The position numbers were made by a program, and so were the translations under genes. This document shows positions 1-7,347 of a stretch of DNA of 56,655 nucleotides, piece by piece. The number at the start of each line of letters is the position of its first letter. Within the stretch, counting starts at the first letter, position 1. The notes under the pieces were generated by a model. That model was not told the origin of the DNA. It worked only from the letters and a program-made list of their open reading frames with translations, and ran no database searches. Location of the stretch: assembly GCA_021776785.1 (NCBI GenBank), contig JAJFFF010000014.1, positions 1-56,655 of the forward strand, given 5' to 3'. The DNA comes from Planctomycetota bacterium (GTDB lineage: Bacteria; Planctomycetota; PLA2).

Positions 1-196
1 TCTTGGCCTTCTTGCGAGTCGCCTTCTTCTTGGTGGCCTTCTTCTTGGCCTTCTTGCGAGTCGCCTTCTTGCGAGTCGCCTTCTTCTTGGTGGCCTTTTT
101 CTTGGCCTTCTTGCGCGTCGTCTTGCGCGCGGTCTTTTTGCGAGTCGCCTTTTTGCGAGTCGCCTTCTTGCGAGTTGCCTTCTTACGTGCGGCCAT
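1..196 (-). CDS. Histone H1-like lysine-rich DNA-binding protein (partial, runs off window)
   Basis: The minus strand from an ATG at 196 encodes 65 residues that are almost entirely Lys, Arg, Ala and Thr, built from repeats such as KKATRKKA and KKAKKKAT. There is no stop before the window edge, so the C-terminus is missing. A clear Shine-Dalgarno (GGAAAGGA) lies just upstream of the ATG. Such low-complexity basic proteins resemble bacterial histone H1-like proteins (Hc1/Hc2, AlgP type) that coat and condense DNA by charge. Only the basic tail is visible, so a globular domain beyond the edge cannot be excluded. The repeats suggest length variation by slippage. Function is inferred from composition only. 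Confidence 0.75.
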   Translation of the reverse strand, partial: MAARKKATRKKATRKKATRKKTARKTTRKKAKKKATKKKATRKKATRKKAKKKATKKKATRKKAK

Positions 197-573
197 TACT
201 AGTCCTTTCCGAGTGGGACGTCCCTGTCCACGGAACGAGTTGCACCTATCCCTTTACAACAACCGTGCCGAACGCGCTTTTCGGTCCAAAACGATCAAAA
301 AGTACGTCATGCGCGCCGATTCCTGGTAAGCACGCCCGTCGCGTTCTCAAATTGATAGCGAAGGTTGCGCAACGAACGAAAACGCGAAACCTGCCGCAAT
401 CGCGCTAACTCGGCGGTTGCTGTTCGTTTAAGCGCGCGTCGCGAAGGTGCGCGCGAATAGAAAACAGACGAAACGATCGCGCACGACATGAATTTCACGC
501 ATTCTTCTCAGTTTGAGAACCGAAGTGCGCTGTTCGGCGTCCGTTTTTTCAAATTGAGAAAGGTTCGACATCG
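197..573. other. Divergent intergenic region without a recognised gene
   Basis: These 377 bases separate the divergent histone-like gene and thioesterase gene and must hold both promoters. I see no convincing ORF, tRNA or terminator. An AGAAAGG ribosome binding site lies about 10 bases before the thioesterase ATG at 574. No strong -35/-10 pair was identified by eye on either strand. Confidence 0.5.
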
Positions 574-1047
574 ATGGAAGCGATAAGCGCTAAGGAATCA
601 CGCGTCGTCATGACGGAAATCGTGATGCCGAATGACACGAACCCGTTGGGCAACTGCATGGGTGGACGCGTCATGCACTTGATCGACATCGCCGCTGCAA
701 TCAGTGCGCGACGACACGCGCGCACCACATGCGTCACGGCGGCTGTCGATGAAATTGTTTTCTTGGCGCCGGTCCCGATGGGCAGCGTGCTCGTGCTCAG
801 CGCGAGCGTGAACCTCGCGTGCCGCACGTCGATGGAAGTCGGCGTTCGCGTCGAACTCGAGTCGCTCGCTTCGCGCCTGCGCACGCACTGCGCGTCGGCC
901 TACCTCACGTTCGTCGCGCTTGATGAAACCGGACGACCGATGCCGATCCCGCCGCTGGGAGCCGAGACGGCGGACGAGAAACGTCGCATGAAGGCCGCCA
1001 AGAAGCGTCGGGAGCGTCGTTTGGCCCGGCGGTCCGAGCGCCAATAG
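574..1047 (+). CDS. Acyl-CoA thioesterase, hotdog fold (YciA/BFIT type)
   Basis: The gene encodes 157 aa. Residues 13-130 fit a single hotdog domain of the cytosolic acyl-CoA hydrolase family, which hydrolyses fatty acyl-CoA to free acid and CoA. Supporting motifs are PNDTNPLGNCMGGRVMHLID (residues 19-38), with the N...GG...M..ID signature of this family and Asp38 in the usual catalytic place, and a following CVTAAVDEIVF strand. The last 30 residues form a very basic Lys/Arg tail (MKAAKKRRERRLARR) that is not part of the fold and may contact nucleic acid or membrane. An AGAAAGG motif supports the ATG at 574. A terminator follows at 1188. Substrate chain length cannot be read from sequence. 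Confidence 0.85.
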   Translation: MEAISAKESRVVMTEIVMPNDTNPLGNCMGGRVMHLIDIAAAISARRHARTTCVTAAVDEIVFLAPVPMGSVLVLSASVNLACRTSMEVGVRVELESLASRLRTHCASAYLTFVALDETGRPMPIPPLGAETADEKRRMKAAKKRRERRLARRSERQ

Positions 1048-1187
1048 CCCGCACGAGTCGCATCTGAACGCGTTCTTGCTCCCGGTTGCGCGGCGTCCGG
1101 AGAATGGTGCGAAAACTCGCCACGCAGCTTTTAGATCGACGCGCGCGCGACTCGACAGCGCGGCAATCCCTTGCGAGAATGTTGATG

Positions 1188-1211
1188 CGGCCCCGTTTTG
1201 GGGCCGGTTTT
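1188..1211 (+). terminator. Rho-independent terminator after the thioesterase gene
   Basis: A perfect 7-bp stem CGGCCCC/GGGGCCG (1188-1194 with 1200-1206), a five-base loop and a following GTTTT tract form a compact intrinsic terminator on the plus strand. It sits about 45 bases before the GreA-like start, so it probably separates the two genes or attenuates read-through. Confidence 0.75.
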
Positions 1212-1249
1212 ATTGACTTACGGCCTGCGGGCTTAGACGGGAGATCGCC

Positions 1250-3496
1250 ATGTCAGGAGAAGCGTTCCGCTCACGCATCGGATCCGCGCTTTCCAACCGG
1301 GACTTCGGCGAAGTAGAAGCAGCTTGGCGCGAATACGTCAGCGTTCAACCGGAAGACTACGCGTACTTGATTGGCGTTTCGGCGCAGCTCTCGAAGTACG
1401 ACAAGGGCGGACTTGCTGGCGAGCTCTGCGTGACGCTTTCCACAGCGCTGCTTGAGAAAGACAACGTCGAGGCGGCCATCGAGGTCACGCACGCGGCGTT
1501 GAAGGCGAGTCAACGCACCGAAGGCCTGCGCGAAATGGTGCGAGCCGTCTATCAAAAAGCGCACGGTTCCAACTCCAACCTCGACACGTTCATGGAAAAG
1601 TCGGGCTTGGCGTCGGACACCGGCGGTTTGCGTCATCAAGTGGACGCGCTCGAACGCTACCTTTCGTTCAGCGAAGGCAGCTACGTGTTCCACCCCGGCG
1701 GGTGGGGCTACGGCGAAGTCGTCGATTTCGATCCGGACGACGAGATCATGACCGTCGACTTTCAGCGCAAAAAGGGCCACAACATCAAGTTGCTCAACGC
1801 GCCGAAGATCTTGCGTCGACTCCAGCCGAATCACATCGGCGTCTACAAGCACTACCGCCGCGACGAGTTGCTCGAAATCATCAAAGAGAACCCGGCGCAG
1901 GTGTTTCACCTCTACCTCAACTCGTACGGCGGAAGCTCCAAGCTCAAGAACGTGCGCGAAGAGTTGGTCTCGGACAATCCTGCCGACGCGGTAATGTCGA
2001 AGACCGACTGGTCGAAGTGGTGGACCAAGGCCAAAAAGGCGCTCCTCACCGATCCCCAGATCAAGATCGGCAAAGGCTCGACGCCGCTCATTGAGCTGCG
2101 CGAAGAGGCGCTGACGATCGAACAGGAAGTCGCCGAGAAGATGCTCGAGGAGGTCAACGGCATCCGCCAGGTTGCCGTCGGGCGCGAGTATCTCCGGACG
2201 CTGGGCGTCTCGGACACCCTCGTTGCCACGATCCGCCCAGTCGCCCAGGAGACGCTGTTGCGCTTCGAGGAGGCGCATCCGGAACGCGTCGCGCTTCTCT
2301 ACTTCATCGCCGACTTGAAGGGCGAAGAGGGTGCGCGCGCGCTGGCCGAAGCGACCGAGCTCATCGACACGACCGAAGACCTGGCGGAGCTGATCGGCGA
2401 CCTGGACGCGGCGGACCGCAAACGCGCCGTCAGCCACGTCGCCAAAGTCAAAAATGACGGCTGGCAGGAAGATCTTGTTTCTCTGCTGCAAACGGGCGAC
2501 AGCGACGTCGCGGACGCCGTGCAGGAATCGCTGGTCCAGTCACGCCCCGATCTGCTGATTAAGTTCTTTGCGGATCTGAGTTCGAACCCCGGCTCGAACC
2601 CCAACCTCTTCCTTTGGTACACCAAGGGCATCATGACGGGCTCGATTCCGGAGCAACTTGTTCCCGGCGAGAAGAAGTCCGCCGTGTTGGAGAAGTTGCT
2701 CACGCTGACGAACACGATCGGCTTGCAGCAAAAGCGCGTTCCCGATCCCGATCTCAAAGAGTGGCTGCGCCTCCTGCGCGCGTTCTTTACGTCGCGTCGT
2801 CTCAAGACGTTTCGCGGGTTCGTCGAAGGAACCGACCGGTCCTACGGCAAGTACTTGTTCGCCAAGATTCAACGCAACCACGGTTTCACGGAGCAAACCA
2901 AGAGCGCGTTGCTCGACGTGATCGAGGCCGAGCACAGCGACCTTCACACGTCGCAGCGCAAGGGTCCCGTCACGGCGGTGCCGGCCGGCGACGTCATCTA
3001 CACGACGCTGCGCGGGTATCACACCAAGGAGCTCGAGCTTAAGAACTTGGTTGAGGTGGAAGTGCCCGCGAACGCCGAGGATCTCGGCCGTGCCGCGAGC
3101 TTTGGCGATATCTCCGAAAACGCGGAGTACAGCGCCGCGCTTGAAAAGCAGGAACGCATCATGACGCGCGTCCGCGAGCTACGCGAGTCGCTCGACAAGG
3201 CGCGCATCCTGGACGCGGGTGAAGTCACGACGGAGCGCGTCGTCGTAGGAACGCGGGTGAAGCTGCGCAACCTCACGAAAAAGACCGAAGAGAGCTATTC
3301 GCTCTTGGGCCCCTGGGACGCGGATGTCGAGAACGGCATCATCTCGTACCTGTCGCCCGTCGGTCTCGGCCTTCTCGGCAAGGAAGCGGGCGCCAACGCG
3401 GAGATCGATCTCCCCGAAGGTCGCGTCGAGTACCAGGTGCTCACCATCGACCTGGCCGATCCCGCGCTGCTGCAACCCGAAGTCGACGAGTCCTAA
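1250..3496 (+). CDS. greA: Long GreA-family transcript cleavage factor with large N-terminal extension
   Basis: The protein has 748 aa, against about 160 for ordinary GreA. The C-terminal part (about residues 590-748) is GreA. It has an N-terminal coiled coil bearing GDISENAEYSAALEKQ (from residue 619), with the acidic tip residues Asp620 and Glu623 that direct backtracked-RNA cleavage in RNA polymerase, followed by the FKBP-like GreA C domain (GTRVKLRNL, SYSLLGPWDAD, YLSPVGLGLLGK). The first about 590 residues are helical except for a Tudor/KOW/CarD-like beta segment near residues 143-190 (YVFHPGGWGYGEVVDFDPDD). Chlamydial GreA proteins are also about 700 aa, which supports a PVC-like host. 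A GGGAGA ribosome site precedes the ATG. The N-terminal role is unknown; an RNA polymerase-binding module is plausible. Confidence 0.85.
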   Translation: MSGEAFRSRIGSALSNRDFGEVEAAWREYVSVQPEDYAYLIGVSAQLSKYDKGGLAGELCVTLSTALLEKDNVEAAIEVTHAALKASQRTEGLREMVRAVYQKAHGSNSNLDTFMEKSGLASDTGGLRHQVDALERYLSFSEGSYVFHPGGWGYGEVVDFDPDDEIMTVDFQRKKGHNIKLLNAPKILRRLQPNHIGVYKHYRRDELLEIIKENPAQVFHLYLNSYGGSSKLKNVREELVSDNPADAVMSKTDWSKWWTKAKKALLTDPQIKIGKGSTPLIELREEALTIEQEVAEKMLEEVNGIRQVAVGREYLRTLGVSDTLVATIRPVAQETLLRFEEAHPERVALLYFIADLKGEEGARALAEATELIDTTEDLAELIGDLDAADRKRAVSHVAKVKNDGWQEDLVSLLQTGDSDVADAVQESLVQSRPDLLIKFFADLSSNPGSNPNLFLWYTKGIMTGSIPEQLVPGEKKSAVLEKLLTLTNTIGLQQKRVPDPDLKEWLRLLRAFFTSRRLKTFRGFVEGTDRSYGKYLFAKIQRNHGFTEQTKSALLDVIEAEHSDLHTSQRKGPVTAVPAGDVIYTTLRGYHTKELELKNLVEVEVPANAEDLGRAASFGDISENAEYSAALEKQERIMTRVRELRESLDKARILDAGEVTTERVVVGTRVKLRNLTKKTEESYSLLGPWDADVENGIISYLSPVGLGLLGKEAGANAEIDLPEGRVEYQVLTIDLADPALLQPEVDES

Positions 3497-3503
3497 CGAA
3501 CAA

Positions 3504-3569
3504 AGCCCCGCTTACGGTCCCCCAGACCCCATTCTTGGGGGCCCAAGAATGGGGGCCGGAAGCGGGGCT
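3504..3569. terminator. Bidirectional terminator between greA and the convergent PLP enzyme gene
   Basis: The outer stem AGCCCCGCTT/AAGCGGGGCT (3504-3513 with 3560-3569) encloses a second perfect 13-bp stem CCCCATTCTTGGG/CCCAAGAATGGGG (3527-3539 with 3542-3554). A CTTTCG tract follows on the plus strand and TTTG on the minus strand. The position between convergent genes fits a shared terminator. Confidence 0.8.
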
Positions 3570-3589
3570 CTTTCGTGTCGTTTGATCCG

Positions 3590-4759
3590 CTAGCCGAACG
3601 TTATGGCGAATGCCTGATCGAGGTCGGCGATCAGATCGTCCACGTCCTCGATGCCAACAGACAGGCGCAACAGACCATCGGCCATGCCCGCCTTGCGCCG
3701 CTCCTCGGCGGGAATCGAAGCGTGCGTCATGGAAGGCGGGTGTTCGATCAACGACTCCACGCCGCCCAAGCTCTCGGCGAGCGCGAAGATCTTGGTCGAG
3801 CTACAAAAGCGCTTCCCGTCCTCCACGCTGCCCGCTAGTTCCATGCTGAGCATGCCGCCGGCACGCGACATCTGACGCATCGCCACGTCGTGGCCTGGAT
3901 GGTCTTTGAGCCCTGGGTAGTACACCTTGCCCACGCGCGGGTGGCTGCACAACCACTGCACGATCCGCTCGGCGTTATCACAGTGGCGCTCCATGCGCAC
4001 ATGCAACGTCTTTAGTCCACGCAGGACCAAGAACGCGTCCCACGGTCCCGGCACCGGTCCCGTCCAGTTCGCAAGCTTGGCGTACTTGTCGCCAAGCTCC
4101 TCGTCGTTGGTCAGGACCGCCCCGCCAACGACATCGCTGTGGCCGCCGAGGTACTTCGTTACGGAATGGACGACGATGTCCGCGCCGTGTTCGAGCGGGC
4201 GCTGCAAACACGGCGATGCGAACGTGTTGTCCACGAGCAACCGCGCGTCGCGCGCATGCGCAACGTCCGCCAATGCCGCAATGTCGTTGATCTGGAGCAG
4301 CGGGTTGGTCGGTGTCTCGATCCACACCATAGCCGCCGGCTTCTCCAGGGCGGCCGCGACGCGATCCGGGTTCGTCGTGTCGACGTACTCGAACTCAAAT
4401 CCCAAGTCACGAAACACGCGCTCAAACAGGCGGTAGGTTCCGCCGTAGAGGTCCTTGCCGGCGATGACGCGCGCTCCGGTGCCCATCGCCGTCAAGATCA
4501 CGGACTCGGCGCCCAATCCGGACGAAGTGCTCGTACAAAAGCGCGCGCCTTCGAGCGACGCGAGGCAACCTTCGAGCGCGCGACGCGTCGGGTTGTCACC
4601 GCGCGCGTAGACGTACCCCTTGTGCTCCGCTGGCGCGTCCTGTACGTACGTCGATGTTTGATACACCGGGGTCATGATGGCGCCGGTCGTCGGATCCGGC
4701 TCCTGGCCGGCATGAATCGCCCGCGTGCCGAAGCCGGGGCCTTTGTTTTCGCGGTCCAT
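3590..4759 (-). CDS. Cystathionine gamma-synthase / gamma-lyase family PLP enzyme
   Basis: The 389-aa protein is a full-length Cys/Met-metabolism PLP enzyme (fold type I). The lysine of SVTKYLGGHSDVVGGAV (Lys202) forms the aldimine with PLP. Other family marks are YxRGDNPTR (residues 51-59), SSGLGAESV and the ETPTNP loop (148-153). Such enzymes either join cysteine and an activated homoserine to make cystathionine or split cystathionine; the reaction cannot be separated by motif alone. A GAGGT ribosome site supports the ATG at 4759. It lies 54 bp behind the arsenosugar-type gene block on the same strand and may be co-transcribed. Supply of sulfur amino acids or SAM precursors would fit that context, but this is inference. 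Confidence 0.88.
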   Translation of the reverse strand: MDRENKGPGFGTRAIHAGQEPDPTTGAIMTPVYQTSTYVQDAPAEHKGYVYARGDNPTRRALEGCLASLEGARFCTSTSSGLGAESVILTAMGTGARVIAGKDLYGGTYRLFERVFRDLGFEFEYVDTTNPDRVAAALEKPAAMVWIETPTNPLLQINDIAALADVAHARDARLLVDNTFASPCLQRPLEHGADIVVHSVTKYLGGHSDVVGGAVLTNDEELGDKYAKLANWTGPVPGPWDAFLVLRGLKTLHVRMERHCDNAERIVQWLCSHPRVGKVYYPGLKDHPGHDVAMRQMSRAGGMLSMELAGSVEDGKRFCSSTKIFALAESLGGVESLIEHPPSMTHASIPAEERRKAGMADGLLRLSVGIEDVDDLIADLDQAFAITFG

Positions 4760-4813
4760 GACCTCAGTGTAGCGACGAGTCCCCGCGTTCTCACTCTTCG
4801 AAACGCAAAACTG

Positions 4814-5395
4814 CTAGCCGTCGCCACACCGCGCGCGGTAGGCCGCATAGTGCGCCGGCGTGTCGATGTCGGGCCAGGGAGCGACGAACCCGACCGCGAA
4901 ACCGCGCGCCTCAAGAAACGACCGTAGAGACGACAGCGCATCGTCACCGCCGTACAGGAATCCGTCTGCCAGACCCGCGAGCGGTGTGCGCGTCGCCAGA
5001 GCGCTAAACCCGCCGTCGCCCGTCGGGACAAACGCGACGTCAACGGTCCGCAGTCGCTCGTTTAGGCTCCGTAAGTGGTCGAGCGGCAAGTCGGGTGCGT
5101 CGCCGCCTAGAGCGATGAGCGGGCGACCGCGATACTCCTGGTGCAACGCCCGCTCCAGGCACGCGGCCCCGTCACCGCCCGCGACCGGCTTAAAGTGCGC
5201 CGCCGGTGCGGGCGCGTCCGCGGGTGAGTACGCCACGACGACATCGTCGGTAAATTCGCGTGCACGGGCGACGGTCGCCGCGAGGCATTCGTCATAAAAC
5301 GCGCGCGCGCCGTCCTCGCCCAACAGCGGAATCAGTCGCGTCTTCACCGGAAGTCGGCTTGACAACTTCGTCAAAACGACAACCGTTACCGACAC
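4814..5395 (-). CDS. DUF2064 / TIGR04282-type GT-A transferase (rSAM/selenodomain-associated transferase 1)
   Basis: The 193-aa protein has a GT-A nucleotide-sugar-transferase-like fold: VVVLTKLSSRLPVKTRLIPLLG at the N-terminus, LIALGGDAPDLP in the middle and GDGGFSALA near residue 130. These match the DUF2064 family, which is repeatedly found next to ArsS-like radical SAM proteins. Its likely role is transfer or activation of a sugar or nucleotide group in arsenosugar-type chemistry; the substrate is unproven. The GTG start is preceded by a strong GGGAGGAG site and overlaps the end of the upstream fused glycosyltransferase gene by 10 bp, so translation is probably coupled. It is the last gene of the overlapping cluster. 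Confidence 0.82.
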   Translation of the reverse strand: MSVTVVVLTKLSSRLPVKTRLIPLLGEDGARAFYDECLAATVARAREFTDDVVVAYSPADAPAPAAHFKPVAGGDGAACLERALHQEYRGRPLIALGGDAPDLPLDHLRSLNERLRTVDVAFVPTGDGGFSALATRTPLAGLADGFLYGGDDALSSLRSFLEARGFAVGFVAPWPDIDTPAHYAAYRARCGDG

Positions 5396-7347
5396 GTCTC
5401 CTCCCGCAGGTGAAAGATCCGATGCAACATGCCGTAGCCCGTGCGGACGACACCGCGCACCGTCGCGCTGATCTGATTTTCCCCGAACTCGCGCTCGCTG
5501 CCGGGAAGCTCGACCTCAACGACGCCGATACCGTGCTCCAACGCCCGAACGTTCATCTCGACGTTCCATCCAAATCCCGGATCGCGCAACGCGCCGTGTG
5601 GCCATGCGCTGTTGCGCAGCGCACGAAACGGCCCGAGATCGACGAACCGTTGTCCCCACCCCCATCCGATGAGCCAACACGAAAGCGCATTGCCCCAACG
5701 CTGAGGAGCGGTGAGTGTGTTCGTGTTGGTGCGCGCGCCACAGGCGAGACCGATGGACGCGTCGCCGAACGGGGCCAGCAGGGCGCGAACTTGGCTCGGC
5801 CCACGCCCGTGATCCGCATCGCACACGACGACGAACGGCAAGTCCGCACACACGTTCATGCCCAACTGAACCGCCACGCCGTACCCTCGTTGCGACACAG
5901 CGGCGTAGCGTACGACGTCGCCGTCGGCGAGTGTAGGGGTGCCGTCGTCAGTCGGCGTGTCCGCCAAAACGATCCGGGACGCGCCAGCCGCGCGCCACGC
6001 CGGCACAAGCGATTCCAGATTCTGAAACTCACCGCGGCAGGGAATCACAACTCCGTACGCACCGGCTAAGGCGGCGTCGTGTTGGGCCGGCCGGGGCGCA
6101 ACGCGACGGGGCGAGCGGCGCCACCACAGCCACAAAGCGAGAGCGAGCGGCGGCAAGTACTCCAACCACGTAAGCGCAAATCGTTCGAGAAACGGCTCGC
6201 CGGCGTAGTGAGCGCGATAGGTCTCGGACGAGAACAGGGCTGTGCACGACCAAAGAAGGAGCGGCCACGTCCAACGCTGCGCCCCCACCGCGCCCAACAC
6301 CGCAAGAAACCACGTCAGGTACCAGAAATGAACCGTCGGCGAGAGTGCAAGCAGCCCCGCCATCGTCAGCGCGCACGCGACAGACCACCGCGGCTGCGTG
6401 AGCGCCACGAGAGCAGTCCACGCGACAAGCAACACGCCGGCGAGCAGCGTCGCATGCGCGGAGGAGAGCCACGCCAGCCCGCGATAGATCGAACCGTTGA
6501 ACGCAAAGTCCGCCCCGAACGAAAGCAGCGACGAGAACACATCGTCTCCCCAAAACGGTGCGTACCCCACGGCCACAACGAGGAGCGCCAGTGCGAACGC
6601 GCGACGATGCCGCAACGCCAACCACGGCAACAACAAGACGGCCATGGTCTTCGCCAAAATGGCCAATCCAAGCAACGCGCCCGCGGTGTTTGTACGCTTC
6701 GCGGCACTCGCGACACCGACGCCGACCAGGAACAAGAGCATCAGCGGGTCGTAGTGACCCACGGCGGCGCCCGCCACTGCGAGCGGCGACCATGCGTAGA
6801 CAATCGCGTATCGTGGCGGGCGACCGGTCCGCCGCAACCACGCAAGGAGCAACACGACGACTAGCAAGTCGAGAACCAACACGGCGTTGCGCATCGCTGT
6901 GGCATGCGCTCCCGCCGCCACACAGGTCGCAAAAAACGCCTGCGCGAGCGGCGGATAGATGGTCGCGAAGTCCGGGTGATTAATCTTGCCGTGCGTTTCG
7001 TCGTGCAGGTGTGCGCCGCGGGCGTCGTCGGGAGAGATCGCGTAGGGACTTAACCCGTGCGTGACCAAGCGGCCTTCGAACACGTACCGATACACGTCGT
7101 TGGAGTGATACGGCGCCATGCAAAACGGAGCGCGGATCAGGAGGGCGACGACGAACACCCAGCGGGCGTCGAATCGCTCACGCAGCGCGAACAACCACGC
7201 CACGACACCAACGACGAAATAGATCCGGAGCGCCGCGCCGAAAGATGACGCGTCCGACGCCACCGCCGCCGAAACCGCAAGCAGGACGAGGCTGGTCGCG
7301 ATGGCCCAACGACGCGCACGGCCTTTCCGCGACCGCGCGTCGCTCAC
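5386..7347 (-). CDS. Fused glycosyltransferase: GT-C-like multi-pass membrane half plus DPM-type GT2 domain
   Basis: The GTG at 7347 overlaps the stop of the preceding gene (GTGA), giving 653 aa. Residues 1 to about 420 are a polytopic membrane region resembling GT-C mannosyltransferases; an early external loop carries NDVYRYVFEGR, typical of polyprenyl-phosphate-sugar-using enzymes. Residues 431-653 form a GT2 domain like dolichyl-phosphate sugar synthases (YGVVIPCRGE, DAD at 510-512, GFGWNVEMNVRALE). One half could charge a lipid carrier and the other use it. Its place between a DUF547-GT2 fusion and a DUF2064 transferase behind ArsM/ArsS suggests attachment or lipid-linked transfer of a sugar in arsenic-containing product synthesis (inference). 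Reading upstream of 7347 lies inside another gene and is spurious. Confidence 0.8.
   Translation of the reverse strand: MSDARSRKGRARRWAIATSLVLLAVSAAVASDASSFGAALRIYFVVGVVAWLFALRERFDARWVFVVALLIRAPFCMAPYHSNDVYRYVFEGRLVTHGLSPYAISPDDARGAHLHDETHGKINHPDFATIYPPLAQAFFATCVAAGAHATAMRNAVLVLDLLVVVLLLAWLRRTGRPPRYAIVYAWSPLAVAGAAVGHYDPLMLLFLVGVGVASAAKRTNTAGALLGLAILAKTMAVLLLPWLALRHRRAFALALLVVAVGYAPFWGDDVFSSLLSFGADFAFNGSIYRGLAWLSSAHATLLAGVLLVAWTALVALTQPRWSVACALTMAGLLALSPTVHFWYLTWFLAVLGAVGAQRWTWPLLLWSCTALFSSETYRAHYAGEPFLERFALTWLEYLPPLALALWLWWRRSPRRVAPRPAQHDAALAGAYGVVIPCRGEFQNLESLVPAWRAAGASRIVLADTPTDDGTPTLADGDVVRYAAVSQRGYGVAVQLGMNVCADLPFVVVCDADHGRGPSQVRALLAPFGDASIGLACGARTNTNTLTAPQRWGNALSCWLIGWGWGQRFVDLGPFRALRNSAWPHGALRDPGFGWNVEMNVRALEHGIGVVEVELPGSEREFGENQISATVRGVVRTGYGMLHRIFHLREETCR

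Noticed and set aside
1271..2491. A 406-aa minus-strand gene opposite greA
   Set aside because: It is antisense shadow in GC-rich coding DNA, Arg/Val/Asp-rich with no domain, against a clear GreA on the plus strand.
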